This document shows positions 38,680-48,299 of a DNA stretch of 64,000 nucleotides, piece by piece. The translations under genes were made by a program, and so were the position numbers. Every line of letters begins with the position of its first letter. Within the stretch, counting starts at the first letter, position 1. The notes under the pieces are model-generated. The model saw nothing but the letters and a program-made list of their open reading frames with translations, did not search any database and had not been told where the DNA came from. Source of the stretch: an uncultured Arachnia sp. (GTDB lineage Bacteria; Actinomycetota; Actinomycetes; Propionibacteriales; Propionibacteriaceae); the NCBI GenBank assembly GCA_947493995.1, contig CANLTJ010000002.1, positions 1-64,000 on the forward strand, read 5' to 3'.

Positions 38680-40173
38680 TCAGACTGGCTCGACGGAAAC
38701 GCTGTGCGACCGGCCGCCGACGGTGACGTTGTACTTGGCCGGGCCCTGAATGCCCTTGGACTTGGCGCTGGCGGCAGCCTTCTCGGTTGCCAACTGATCT
38801 GCCGTCTTGCCCACATTCTTCGGACCCTCGGGACGTTCACGGAAGAACTTGGGCGCGACTCCCGGGAACATGGCGTTGGTGAGCACATCCTCCTCGGTGC
38901 CGTTGAAACCCTCGAGCCCTTCGGCCTGGGTCACCAGCTCGTCCCACTCGGGTTCCAGAAGGTCGGCCGGACGGACGTCGATCATGTCCTTCTTGGTCTG
39001 CGCCTTGGCCATCTCGACCACCTCGGCATTCGGTTCACCCAGGCATTTGCCGTAGTACCCGAGCATCAGGTCGGCGAACTCGCCGGTCATGACCTTGTAG
39101 CGACCCATGAGGACGTTGAACACGGCCTGGGTTCCCACGATCTGCGACGACGGGGTGACCAGCGGCGGGTGGCCGGCGTCGGCCTTTACCCGCGGCACCT
39201 CCTCCATGACCTCGCGAATGCGATCGCCCGCACCCTGGGCCTTGAGCTGGCCCTCCATGTTGGAGAGCATGCCACCGGGAATCTGGCTGAGGAAGATGTT
39301 GGTGTCCACCAGAGTGGCGGACTCGAACTCGGCGTACTTGGGGCGGATGCGCGCAAAGTGATCACGGATCCTCAGCAGCCGATCCATGTCCAGATCGGTG
39401 GTGTAGTCAGTGCCCTCCAACATGGCGACGAGCGATTCGGTGGGGTTGTGCCCCGGCCCGAGCGACATTGAGGAGATGGCGGTGTCCACGACGTCAGCGC
39501 CAGCTTCGATGGCCTTCATGAGACTCACCAACGTGACGCCGGTGGTGGCATGACAGTGCACATTGATCTGGATGTCGTCGTAGGTTTCCTTGATGCCTCT
39601 GATGATGTCGTAGGCAGGCTGGGGTTGCAGCAGTGCGGCCATGTCCTTCAGGGCAATGGACTCAGCGCCCATGTCGATGAGGCGTCCGGCTGATTTGATG
39701 AAGCCCTCCACTGTGTGCACCGGTGACACGGTGTAGCAGATGGTGCCCTGCGCGTGCTTGCCCACCTTCTTGACCGCAGCCATGGCCTGGGCCATGTTGC
39801 GTGGATCGTTCAGGGCGTCGAACACGCGGAAGACGTCCATGCCGTTCTCGGCGGACTTCTCGACGAACTTGTCCACCACCATGTCCTCGTAGTGGCGGTA
39901 CCCCAGCAGGTTCTGACCGCGCAGCAGCATCTGCAGCCGAGAATTGGGCATCAGCTTGCGGAACGTGCGCAGGCGCTCCCAGGGGTCCTCGTTCAGGAAC
40001 CGGATGCAGGCGTCGAACGTGGCACCTCCCCAGCACTCGACGGACCAGTATCCGGCCTTGTCGATGTCCTCGCAGGCATCGACCATGTCTTCCATGGCCA
40101 TGCGAGTGGCCATCAGGCTCTGGTGGGCGTCGCGGAGAGCCAGCTCGGTGACGCCGATCTTTCGTGGACTCAT
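38680..40173 (-). CDS. Methylmalonyl-CoA carboxyltransferase 5S subunit
   Basis: 497 residues, pyruvate carboxyltransferase TIM barrel. It transfers the carboxyl group from biotin to pyruvate, giving oxaloacetate. RDAHQSLMATRMAMEDM, the metal ligands in NVHCHATTGVT, the carbamylated-Lys segment ALKDMAALL, and PGGMLSNMEGQLKAQG closely match the Propionibacterium freudenreichii 5S subunit as I remember it. ATG 40173 (MSPRKIGVTE) is preferred to TTG 40185. First gene of the operon. With the other subunits it enables the Wood-Werkman (propionate) cycle. The 161 bp upstream must hold the promoter. Confidence 0.95.
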   Translation of the reverse strand: MSPRKIGVTELALRDAHQSLMATRMAMEDMVDACEDIDKAGYWSVECWGGATFDACIRFLNEDPWERLRTFRKLMPNSRLQMLLRGQNLLGYRHYEDMVVDKFVEKSAENGMDVFRVFDALNDPRNMAQAMAAVKKVGKHAQGTICYTVSPVHTVEGFIKSAGRLIDMGAESIALKDMAALLQPQPAYDIIRGIKETYDDIQINVHCHATTGVTLVSLMKAIEAGADVVDTAISSMSLGPGHNPTESLVAMLEGTDYTTDLDMDRLLRIRDHFARIRPKYAEFESATLVDTNIFLSQIPGGMLSNMEGQLKAQGAGDRIREVMEEVPRVKADAGHPPLVTPSSQIVGTQAVFNVLMGRYKVMTGEFADLMLGYYGKCLGEPNAEVVEMAKAQTKKDMIDVRPADLLEPEWDELVTQAEGLEGFNGTEEDVLTNAMFPGVAPKFFRERPEGPKNVGKTADQLATEKAAASAKSKGIQGPAKYNVTVGGRSHSVSVEPV

Positions 40174-40334
40174 GGTTCTATCCAACCATGCTGCCCTCCA
40201 CCACGCGGGGCCGCCCCCTACCTATGCGTTCACGCGCCCTCACCAGAGGATCGGCACTTGCTTGGCTGGTAGGGATGGTGGCGAGGACGTCACCATCGCT
40301 ACCACTCAGACGTCGCGACACACCATTCCCGCGG

Positions 40335-41942
40335 TCATCGCCCGGCGAGGAGTGCCTCCTCTGCGGCCTTGGTCCAGACGCCGTCGTTCAGTTCGGCCGC
40401 GACGTGGGGAAGTTGATCCGGCATGTCCCCGAGCCGTGTCAGCGGGAGATCGTGCAGCATCGGGTAGACCATGATCTTGCCGCCCGCGGTGCGGTTGACC
40501 ACCGCGTCGATGGCGTCCCGAAATCCGGCCATTCCGGTGACGGCGTCCAGCGAGATGTGGGTGTCGATGATGCCCTGCTCGATCTTGTCCAGGACAGTGC
40601 GCATGTCGGAGACGTCCGAGCCGGAGGTACCCAGCATGAAGATGCGACGCTCGATGATGGCCTGGAGGTCGAACTCCCCGAGGGTGCCGGCAGGGATTCC
40701 GGCGAAGGCGTTGATGATGGCGCCCTCTGCCGCGATGTCGACGGCCTGCGCCACGAGCTCGGCCACCGGCACCATGCAGCTGATGTGGGTGTAACCGGGT
40801 TGCAGCTCAGAGGAGCCGGTGTTGATGATCTCCAGCGGCACGCCACGCCCCTGCGCGACGGGACCGACGATGGATTCCAGATGCTGCAGTCGTTCATCGC
40901 TGAGATCGGTCGCGGCAACCGAGATGTCGTCAAAGTTCGAGGTCAACGCGCGCATGGTGTGCATCTGTCCCATGGGGCCGGCGGCGCCGATGATGGCCAC
41001 CTTGTCGCCGTCGCGCAGTTCCCCGGTGGCGGGGATCCACGCGTATCCGTCAGCGGGGTTGTCGCCTGTGGTGCCGCAGAACCGGATGAAGTCGTAGTGC
41101 ACGCGGCCGATGTCGAGGGCAACCTTCCGTTCCAGCTGCGCCCCGTCCAACACCACGCACAACACCGCCCGCGTGCTCAGCAGGCCAGCCAGTGCTTCGA
41201 CGACGTCGGCGTCGGCGCCGTAGTAGATGATGTCGTCGAAGACCTGTCCCTCCATCGCAGCGATCGCGTCGGAGGTCACCGTCACGATCTCCCCCGGGGC
41301 GTTGTCCTTGATCAATTCCTCCAGCCCGATGTTGCCGCCGTCGGAGATCACCAACAGTCGGCCGCCCTCGGCCACGTGGTTGCGCTCCTGCCAGGCGTAG
41401 GAGCCCTCCACGGTTGCCCACGGCTCAATGAGACCCACGGCCGCCGCGGAGGGGCCGTCGGAGACGTGGATCAGGAACTCCTCACCATCGGGGGAGACGA
41501 CGCAGCGTTCGTCGATGACGACGAACTCCTGCAGCGCACCTTCGAAGTTGTAACCGAACGCGCCATTCGACTTGGGCGTGCGCAGATGCTTCCAGTCGGC
41601 CTGGACCAGCACCCGGTCGCCTTCCTTGAATTTCGTCACCTTCTCCCCCACCTCAATGATGCGGCCGACGGGTTCGTGACCCGGCACGGTCGCGGCAGAA
41701 CCGGGCTTGTATCCGGGGATCTCCTCCAGGGCGGCGGGATCGATGCCGCTGACCACTTCCGCCTTCCGGGGGTGGGAGTCGAAGGCGTTCAGCAGCTTCG
41801 TGTCACTGAAACAGATGCCGCAGGCTTCCACCTGCAGCATCATCTGGTGGGGTCCCACCGGGTCCACGGGCTTGGAGTCGTTGTGGACGATCTTCCCCAC
41901 TCCGGTGAACTGGATGGCGTGTTGGGATTTTGTGTCGCTCAT
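40335..41942 (-). CDS. SorE-like zinc-dependent dehydrogenase, long form (535 aa)
   Basis: Medium-chain dehydrogenase with catalytic zinc residues in ACGICFSDTK and PGHEPVGRIIEVGEKV. A Rossmann motif, VAIIGAAGPMGQMHTMRAL, lies unusually late, near residue 330. At 535 residues it is about 180 longer than a typical threonine/sorbitol dehydrogenase; an inserted segment after the catalytic domain (RLLVISDGGNIGLEELIK, DDIIYYGADADVVEAL) may be a second degenerate Rossmann unit. The nearest type I recognise is the L-sorbose-1-phosphate reductase-like group. Structural-zinc Cys residues are not evident. Last gene of the DeoR-led operon; substrate unknown. Confidence 0.72.
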   Translation of the reverse strand: MSDTKSQHAIQFTGVGKIVHNDSKPVDPVGPHQMMLQVEACGICFSDTKLLNAFDSHPRKAEVVSGIDPAALEEIPGYKPGSAATVPGHEPVGRIIEVGEKVTKFKEGDRVLVQADWKHLRTPKSNGAFGYNFEGALQEFVVIDERCVVSPDGEEFLIHVSDGPSAAAVGLIEPWATVEGSYAWQERNHVAEGGRLLVISDGGNIGLEELIKDNAPGEIVTVTSDAIAAMEGQVFDDIIYYGADADVVEALAGLLSTRAVLCVVLDGAQLERKVALDIGRVHYDFIRFCGTTGDNPADGYAWIPATGELRDGDKVAIIGAAGPMGQMHTMRALTSNFDDISVAATDLSDERLQHLESIVGPVAQGRGVPLEIINTGSSELQPGYTHISCMVPVAELVAQAVDIAAEGAIINAFAGIPAGTLGEFDLQAIIERRIFMLGTSGSDVSDMRTVLDKIEQGIIDTHISLDAVTGMAGFRDAIDAVVNRTAGGKIMVYPMLHDLPLTRLGDMPDQLPHVAAELNDGVWTKAAEEALLAGR

Positions 41943-41976
41943 GTCGATCTTCCTTGTGCGTAGTTGGTGATTGCGA

Positions 41977-43089
41977 TCAGCTGCTGAGCATGACCTGGCC
42001 GCCTGTGACGGGGATTGCCTGGCCGGTCTCGTAGGCCTGCTCGACGACGTAGTAGAGGGCGCGCATGACGTCGGCTTCCAGGGCACCGCGGCCCATCGGG
42101 ACTTTCGCCTCGTAGGCAGCCTTGACCTCTTCCACCGTGGTGGCGCCGGGGATCTTGCCGGAGTTCAGGTATTGGACGAACAGGCCGTTCTCCGGATCGG
42201 ACCAGAGCGGCCCGTCGAAGAAGTTGCCGGGGCAGATGGCATTGACCTTGATGCGATAGTCCACCAGTTCCAGGGCGAAGCTCTGCACCAGGCCGATGCC
42301 GCCGAATTTGCTGCCTGCGTAGGCGGCGTTGCGGTTGGAGCCCACCAGGCCGGATTTCGAGTTGATCTGGATGATGTCGGTGGACCACTGGGGCGCGGCG
42401 GCGTTCTGGAGCCGCAGGAGGCGGCCCAGGTGTTTGGTGATGAGGAAGAACGCCGTGTAGTTGACGTCGGTGCTGAGTGCGAAGGCCGCCAGGTCCTGCT
42501 CCAGGACGGATCCGGCGCGGGCGATGCCGGCGTTGGAGACCACGAGGTCGATGCCCCCGCACGTGCTGGCGATCGTGGTCGCGAGCGCGGCCACGGACTC
42601 CTCATCGGAGACGTTGCACTCCACGGCGGTGGCCCGCTCTCCCAGTTCGTTGGCCAGCGCCGTCGCGCCGGTCAGATTGAGGTCAGCGATGAACACCCAT
42701 GCCCCGGAGGCGTGCAGGGCCCGGACGATGCCCTCGCCGAAGCCCTGGGCGCCGCCGGTGACCAGTGCGACCCGGCCGGCCACCACGCCCGCTCGCGTCG
42801 CCGCCAGACCCGCAGCGGTGTCCCGCGGGTCGGGCATGGCGACGGCGCCGGGCAGGTGGTGGGCCGTCACGGTGGCCCGGTCCTCGCCGCTCGTCAGAGC
42901 GATGGTGGCGGGCAGCGTGGTGTCCGCGGGAAGGGCATTGGCCAGTAGCTGGGCTGCCTCCGTGGCGTCGTCGACGTCCATGTCGATGGTGATCGACGGC
43001 TCCGTCTCAGTGGGTGTCAGCACCATCGGGGTGTTGTGGACATCCAACAGGACACCACGCAGCACCACCAGCAGGTCGTTGATTCTCAT
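41977..43089 (-). CDS. SrlD-like SDR dehydrogenase with extra N-terminal domain
   Basis: 370 residues. A domain of about 100 residues with no motif I recognise (MRINDLLVVLRGVLLDVHNT) precedes a complete SDR: TGGAQGFGEGI, DLVVSNAGIARAG, catalytic Ser in INSKSGLVG, YAGSKFGG (YxxxK). The C-terminal part, with KVPMGRGALEADV and TGQAIPVTGGQVM, resembles sorbitol-6-phosphate 2-dehydrogenase (SrlD). The start overlaps the PHP-gene stop by 4 bp. Predicted to oxidise a polyol phosphate or similar; not proven. Confidence 0.72.
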   Translation of the reverse strand: MRINDLLVVLRGVLLDVHNTPMVLTPTETEPSITIDMDVDDATEAAQLLANALPADTTLPATIALTSGEDRATVTAHHLPGAVAMPDPRDTAAGLAATRAGVVAGRVALVTGGAQGFGEGIVRALHASGAWVFIADLNLTGATALANELGERATAVECNVSDEESVAALATTIASTCGGIDLVVSNAGIARAGSVLEQDLAAFALSTDVNYTAFFLITKHLGRLLRLQNAAAPQWSTDIIQINSKSGLVGSNRNAAYAGSKFGGIGLVQSFALELVDYRIKVNAICPGNFFDGPLWSDPENGLFVQYLNSGKIPGATTVEEVKAAYEAKVPMGRGALEADVMRALYYVVEQAYETGQAIPVTGGQVMLSS

Positions 43090-44411
43090 GATGCAACTCC
43101 TCTTTCCGTGACGAGACGACGGCCCAGCTCGCCGTAGGCGATGACGCGCTCGGCCAGAGGCAGGCCGGCCATGGGGTTCTCCGGATGGAGCAGACCGCTG
43201 GTCGGGTCCGCGTCGGAGAGTTCCTCGTGCGCCACGAGCGCCCACGTCGAATCGTTGAGGTGGGCGAATCGTGGTTCACCGAGTTCCGGGCAGGAGAAAC
43301 TCTGTCTGGGCTGGTTGATGTCGACGCCGGAGACCTCGATCATGCCGTGCGCCGCCGCCAAGGCGGAGACCCGCTGCAATTGTTCGGGTGTGTTGCGGGG
43401 CGGCATGAAGGTGATGGCCGGGAAACCCAGCTCGGCAAGATATGCCACCAACTCGTCGAGGTAGGAGTCCTCGAACGCCTCGGCCTTCTTGTCGCCCGTC
43501 GGCGACGCGGAGACGTCCCCGAGGTAGGCGTAACAGGGGATGGCGCCGATCGACAGGGCGAAGTCGACGACGCTGCGGGCGTCCGGTAGCTCGCCACCAT
43601 TCTCCAGCCGGGTGGGCTGGATGTAGAAGCGGTGCAGGAACTGTGCCTTGAGCAGGCCGAGGAGGTCGTGCGTGAGGAACGGGTTCTGCCGATCGGTGAG
43701 CACGTCGCGCAAACCATCCGGTATCTCCACGCCCATCTCCGCAAGACCCGTAACCAGTGACCGGCCCCGTCCGAAGCGTTCGATGAGCGCGCCGGACATG
43801 GCATACAACAGGTGACGCTCCGTGATGGTGCCGCCGGAGGCGAATTGGGAGATGCCGACGACGTCGGACTCGAAATCCAGCGACGGCGCCCCGAGTTTCG
43901 TGAGGATGTCGTTGGCCGCCGCCGTCATGTCCCGGGTGCGTTGCAGACGGGCCACGCGAATGGGGCGCAGGAAGTCCGCCACCTCTGCCCTTGCACCGGT
44001 CGGAATCCCCTGGACCGTCATGTAGGCGACGCCCTCGGAATCGGGGTTGTTGAGCTTCCTCGTGGCGAACGGTGCGCGACCGGCGGCCAACTCCTCAGCG
44101 GAGTGCAGCATCACACGGCATTCGAAACCGGTCACCACGCCCATGCCGAGGATGGCCCCGGCGTCACGCATCTCCCCCGCGGCGGCGATGGAGTCATGGT
44201 CCACCGAACCGACCACCTGCAGTCCCGCCTCCCGGCCACGCAGGCATGCCATGGCCGGGGTGTAGGGGCTGAAGCTGTAGACGGTGTGGATGTGGTTGTT
44301 GGACTCCGACGTCAACGGTGGCAGCTCGAGTTCCGAGTCGACCAGCAGCCTCAGTGCCTCCACCCGGGAGTCCGGGGTGGCGGCGGGGTCGTTGACTGCC
44401 TCCGGAGTCAT
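43086..44411 (-). CDS. PHP-domain hydrolase-like protein
   Basis: 441 residues. The N-terminal PHP motifs are NNHIHTVYSFSPYTP (motif I, HxH) and VVGSVDHDSIAAAGE (motif II, DH), with further possible ligands in GFECRV and later HLLYAMSG and EVSGVDINQP. PHP proteins are metal-dependent phosphoesterases or phosphatases. In this setting a sugar-phosphate phosphatase or lyase role is plausible but unproven. It starts 2 bp after the E1 stop and overlaps the SDR start: tight coupling. Confidence 0.72.
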   Translation of the reverse strand: MTPEAVNDPAATPDSRVEALRLLVDSELELPPLTSESNNHIHTVYSFSPYTPAMACLRGREAGLQVVGSVDHDSIAAAGEMRDAGAILGMGVVTGFECRVMLHSAEELAAGRAPFATRKLNNPDSEGVAYMTVQGIPTGARAEVADFLRPIRVARLQRTRDMTAAANDILTKLGAPSLDFESDVVGISQFASGGTITERHLLYAMSGALIERFGRGRSLVTGLAEMGVEIPDGLRDVLTDRQNPFLTHDLLGLLKAQFLHRFYIQPTRLENGGELPDARSVVDFALSIGAIPCYAYLGDVSASPTGDKKAEAFEDSYLDELVAYLAELGFPAITFMPPRNTPEQLQRVSALAAAHGMIEVSGVDINQPRQSFSCPELGEPRFAHLNDSTWALVAHEELSDADPTSGLLHPENPMAGLPLAERVIAYGELGRRLVTERGVAS

Positions 44412-44413
44412 GC

Positions 44414-46873
44414 TCAGACCCCTTCCCTCGAACGCCGTGCCAGTTCGGCACTGGTCTGGTTGGTGGCGGGCGTGTAGTTCTTCAGGGGCAGGATCCGCTC
44501 GTGGACGGCGTCGATGAGCCAGTCGGGCTGGGGGAAGAATTCCTTCTCCAGTTCGGCGGCGGGGGTGATTGCGTTGCGCGAACCCACGACGGTGACGGGC
44601 GCGTCGAGGTGGTCGAAGGCGAGCGTGCCCACCTGGGACGCCACGGTGTGCAGGAAGGATCCCCGGTCCACCGCATCGGAGGTGAGGAGCAGGCGTCCCG
44701 TCTTCTTGATCGATTCGACGATGGGGTCCAGATTCAGCGGTGCCACGAAACGCAGGTCGATGACCTCGGTGGAGATGCCGTGTTCCTTCTCCAGGGTCTC
44801 GGCGGCCTCCATCACCCGGTAGAGGGTGGCACCCAGCACACCGATGGTGAGGTCCGTGCCCTCGCGGCGCACGACCGGCTGGCCCTCCGGCACCTCGTAG
44901 TAGCCCTCGGGGACGCCGTCGGCCTCGAACTCCTCGGCGCGGTCATAGAGCAGCTGCGACTCGAAGAACACCACCGGATCGGTTCCGCGCAGCGCGAGGT
45001 TCATCATGCCCTTGGCGTCGTACGGGGTGGCGGGGTAGTACACCTTCAGACCGGGCATGTGGGCGACGAGCGCTGCCCAGTCCTGGGAGTGCTGTGCGCC
45101 GTACTTGCTGCCCACGGAGACGCGGATCACGAGTGGCATGTTGAGCAGTCCGGCGGACATGGCCTGCCACTTCGCGGCCTGGTTGAAGATTTCGTCGCCG
45201 GCCCGGCCGAGGAAGTCGCAGTACATCAACTCCACGATGGCCCGGCCGCCGGAGAGGGCGTAGCCGACGCCCGCACCGACGATGGCCGCCTCGGAGATGG
45301 GCGAGTTGAACAGACGGTGGTGCGGCAGCAGTTCGGTGAGACCGCGGTAGACGGCAAAGGCGCCGCCCCAGTCACGGTTCTCCTCGCCCCACGCGCACAC
45401 CGTCGGGTCGGTGGCGAAACGGTGGGCGATGGCCTCGAAGAGCGCATCGCGGTAGGAAAAGGCCTTGGCCTTGCTCACCGGCTTGCCGTCGGGGTCAAGC
45501 GCGGTCCGACTCTTCTTCTGCAGCGACTTCACACGAGCGTTGTCCTCAAGGGGTTCCAGGAGTTCCGGCTCGCCGTCGGCCATCTTCTCCTGGTTGCCGT
45601 TGGAGTAGGTCACGGTCTCGATGAAGTCCATGTGGACCCGGGGGGAGGTGTCCTCATCCTTGGTGCACAGGGCGATGATCCTGGTGAGCCGCTCGTCGAA
45701 GCGGGCCTGGATGTCATCCACCTCGCCCTGCCCGATGACGCCGTTCTCCACCAAGTACTCGGCGTAGTTCTTGAGGCCGTCGTGCTGCTCCCACAGCTCC
45801 ACCTCGTCGCGGCTGCGGTAGCTGGAGGCATCCGAGGGTGAGTGGCCGGAGAAGCGGTAGGTGATGGTGTCCGTCAGGACGGGGCCACGGCCGGCTTCCA
45901 GCAGACCCCGCTTGCGGTGCACCGCATCGGCGACGGCGAGCGGGTTGAGCCCGTCGACACGCTCCGAGTGCATGGCCTCCGGGTTCACGCCGGCGCCCAC
46001 GCGGGCGAGGAGGTCGTAGCCCATGGTCTCGCCGGAGGTCTGGCCACCCATGCCGTAGAAGTTGTTGAAGAAGTTGAACCAGATGGGTGGGTTGCCCTGC
46101 ACACCGTCATTCCACAGCGTGCGGTACTGGTCCATGGCCGCGAACATCATGGCTTCCCAGACCGGCCCACAGCCCATGGAGGCGTCGCCGAGATTGGCGA
46201 TCACGATGCCGTCCTGACGGTTGACCAGCTTGAACAGTGCAGAACCGGTGGCGATGTCGGCCGAGCCGCCCACGATCGCATTGTTCGGCATGGAGCCGAA
46301 CGGGGAGAAGAAGGCGTGCATCGAGCCGCCCAGGCCACGGTTGAAGCCTGCCTTGCGGGCGAAGGTCTCGGCGACGGTGCCGTAGAGGATGAAGTTCTCG
46401 GCCAGGTCCTCCAGCGAGTCGTTGCTGATCTTCTCGGCGAAGGAGAGAGTCTCACCGTCGAGGAAGCCGTTCATGATCGATTCGAGGCCGGAGGGCTCCA
46501 GTTTGCGGGCCGCGGAGAAACACTTGGCGAGGATCTCGCCGTGGCTGCGGTGGGAGCCGAAGATGAGGTCGGTGGGCTCCAGCTGCGAGGCTTGCCCGAC
46601 GACGGCGGACTCCTGTCCGATCGACAAGTGGGCCGGGCCGCGGTGGTCGTACTCGACCCCGTTCCAGGCACCCGTGGTCTTGATGGAGTTGAGCATGGTC
46701 TCGAACTGCCGGACGGCGATCATGTCGTGGAGGATGTCGACGAGGCCCTCCTTGCCGTGCGTGTCGAGTTCGGTCTCGAAGTTGGGTTCGTAGGCGTTGA
46801 CGGGGATCTCCACCGACTTGAGCGTGGCGGCTGCCCGGACGGCTGTGGGATCGACGATGAGTGAACGAGTCAT
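44414..46873 (-). CDS. 2-oxoacid dehydrogenase E1, fused alpha and beta subunits
   Basis: 819 residues. The first 430 residues or so are E1 alpha with thiamine-diphosphate binding ([14 protein letters not shown] ... FFNNF, with Ala for the usual Gly in the GDG motif) and [12 protein letters not shown]. The rest is E1 beta ([100 protein letters not shown]). Decarboxylates a 2-oxoacid and acylates the E2 lipoyl group; pyruvate or a branched/hydroxylated oxoacid cannot be distinguished. ATG 46873 is the first Met that makes sense; the upstream frame runs into lpd. Confidence 0.85.
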   Translation of the reverse strand: MTRSLIVDPTAVRAAATLKSVEIPVNAYEPNFETELDTHGKEGLVDILHDMIAVRQFETMLNSIKTTGAWNGVEYDHRGPAHLSIGQESAVVGQASQLEPTDLIFGSHRSHGEILAKCFSAARKLEPSGLESIMNGFLDGETLSFAEKISNDSLEDLAENFILYGTVAETFARKAGFNRGLGGSMHAFFSPFGSMPNNAIVGGSADIATGSALFKLVNRQDGIVIANLGDASMGCGPVWEAMMFAAMDQYRTLWNDGVQGNPPIWFNFFNNFYGMGGQTSGETMGYDLLARVGAGVNPEAMHSERVDGLNPLAVADAVHRKRGLLEAGRGPVLTDTITYRFSGHSPSDASSYRSRDEVELWEQHDGLKNYAEYLVENGVIGQGEVDDIQARFDERLTRIIALCTKDEDTSPRVHMDFIETVTYSNGNQEKMADGEPELLEPLEDNARVKSLQKKSRTALDPDGKPVSKAKAFSYRDALFEAIAHRFATDPTVCAWGEENRDWGGAFAVYRGLTELLPHHRLFNSPISEAAIVGAGVGYALSGGRAIVELMYCDFLGRAGDEIFNQAAKWQAMSAGLLNMPLVIRVSVGSKYGAQHSQDWAALVAHMPGLKVYYPATPYDAKGMMNLALRGTDPVVFFESQLLYDRAEEFEADGVPEGYYEVPEGQPVVRREGTDLTIGVLGATLYRVMEAAETLEKEHGISTEVIDLRFVAPLNLDPIVESIKKTGRLLLTSDAVDRGSFLHTVASQVGTLAFDHLDAPVTVVGSRNAITPAAELEKEFFPQPDWLIDAVHERILPLKNYTPATNQTSAELARRSREGV

Positions 46874-46914
46874 GATGTCTGTTTCTTCTCCAGTTTCGTG
46901 GTGGGGCTTGGCCC

Positions 46915-48282
46915 TCAGGCCTTGATGGCCCAGGCCGCCTCTCGGATGAGTTCGCTGACGGTGGGGTGCGGGATGACGACCTGGCGCAGGTCGTGCAGGT
47001 CCAGCTCGGTCTCGAGCACCGCGCAGGCGCCCCAGATCATTTCGGCGGCGTAGGAGCCGAGGACATGGATGCCGAGCACGCGCAGGGTCTGCGCATCGAC
47101 GATAACCTTCGCGCCGCCGGGGGCACGGAACCCGTTCTCGGCGGCGAACCGGCCCGACATGTAGCCGGGGGCGGTGGCGGTCAGTACCTCGTGACCGGCT
47201 TCGATGGCGGATGCCTCTGTGATGCCGACGCCTGCCACCTCCGGATTGGAGTAGACCGCCCACGGCACGATGTTCCAGCGCACGATCTCGCCACGTCGAT
47301 GCGCCTCGGGATCCAGGATGTTGGCTGCCGCCACCTCACCCATGCGGTACGCGGTGTGAGCCAGCAGACTGCGCCCGGTGACGTCGCCGATCGCCCAGAC
47401 GTTCGGCAGGTTGGTGCGCATACGGTCGTCGACGACGACGCCACTCGCGGAGTACTCCAGGCCGCTGGATTCGGCGCCCCAGCCGTCGACGACGGGGCGC
47501 CTGCCCACGGCCATGAGCACCACCTCGGCGCTCGTGGTCTCCTCGCTGCCTTCGGCCGTGGTGAAGTGCACGTCACCGTCCTCGATCCGGGTGACACGGC
47601 ACCCGAGCCGGAACTCGACGTCGGGCATGGCCTCACGCAGCATGGGCGCCATGGTGGCGTCCATAAATGGGACGATTTCGGGTAGCATCTCGATCACGGT
47701 GACGCGGGTTCCCAGCATGGAGAACAGGCTTGCGAACTCCATGCCGATCACGCCGCCGCCGATGACGATGAGCCGTTCCGGGACGGAGTCGATCTCGAGC
47801 AGTCCCGTGGAGTCGACCACCGCGGAGCTCTCGGCGGCGCTTGGAATGGGAGGCATCACCGGCGCCGATCCGGTGGCCAGGATCACGTGCCGCGCGGTGT
47901 GGGTCTCCCCGTTCACGGACACCTTGCCGGGACCCTCGAAGGTGCCGTGTCCTGTGATGACCGTGACCCCGGCCCGCTTCTCGGCGGCGCCGACACCGGC
48001 CACCAGCTTGCCGACGACGTCGGACTTCCAGGCCTGCATGCGGTCCCAGTCGAAGCTGATGTCACCGGCATCGACACCATAAGTCTGGCCATGTTTGGCG
48101 TGGTGATAGGTCTTGGCTGCGTTCAGTAGCGTCTTGGTGGGGATGCAGCCAACGTTCAGGCAGACTCCACCCAACGCGTTCGCCTCCACCAGCAGGACGT
48201 TGCTGCCCGCGTGGCCGATTCGTTCTGCGGCGATGTAGCCTCCGGGGCCCCCGCCGAGGATGATGACGTCGAAGTCGCTCAT
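46915..48282 (-). CDS. lpdA: Dihydrolipoyl dehydrogenase (E3)
   Basis: 455-residue FAD/NAD flavoprotein. FAD motif [18 protein letters not shown], redox disulfide [16 protein letters not shown] motif [13 protein letters not shown], second FAD motif VWAIGDVTG, and the C-terminal catalytic His in [18 protein letters not shown] 48282 follows AAGGAG by 6 bases, so the GTG at 48288 is rejected. Reoxidises dihydrolipoamide on the E2 subunit encoded 17 bp upstream. Confidence 0.94.
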   Translation of the reverse strand: MSDFDVIILGGGPGGYIAAERIGHAGSNVLLVEANALGGVCLNVGCIPTKTLLNAAKTYHHAKHGQTYGVDAGDISFDWDRMQAWKSDVVGKLVAGVGAAEKRAGVTVITGHGTFEGPGKVSVNGETHTARHVILATGSAPVMPPIPSAAESSAVVDSTGLLEIDSVPERLIVIGGGVIGMEFASLFSMLGTRVTVIEMLPEIVPFMDATMAPMLREAMPDVEFRLGCRVTRIEDGDVHFTTAEGSEETTSAEVVLMAVGRRPVVDGWGAESSGLEYSASGVVVDDRMRTNLPNVWAIGDVTGRSLLAHTAYRMGEVAAANILDPEAHRRGEIVRWNIVPWAVYSNPEVAGVGITEASAIEAGHEVLTATAPGYMSGRFAAENGFRAPGGAKVIVDAQTLRVLGIHVLGSYAAEMIWGACAVLETELDLHDLRQVVIPHPTVSELIREAAWAIKA

Positions 48283-48299
48283 GTGCACTCCTTCCTGTC

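Noticed and set aside
40164..41963. A 599-residue rightward frame opposite the zinc dehydrogenase
   Set aside because: Shadow of the leftward gene; no domain and biased composition. The same applies to the long antisense frames at 18536-20059, 14978-16369 and 44501-45841.
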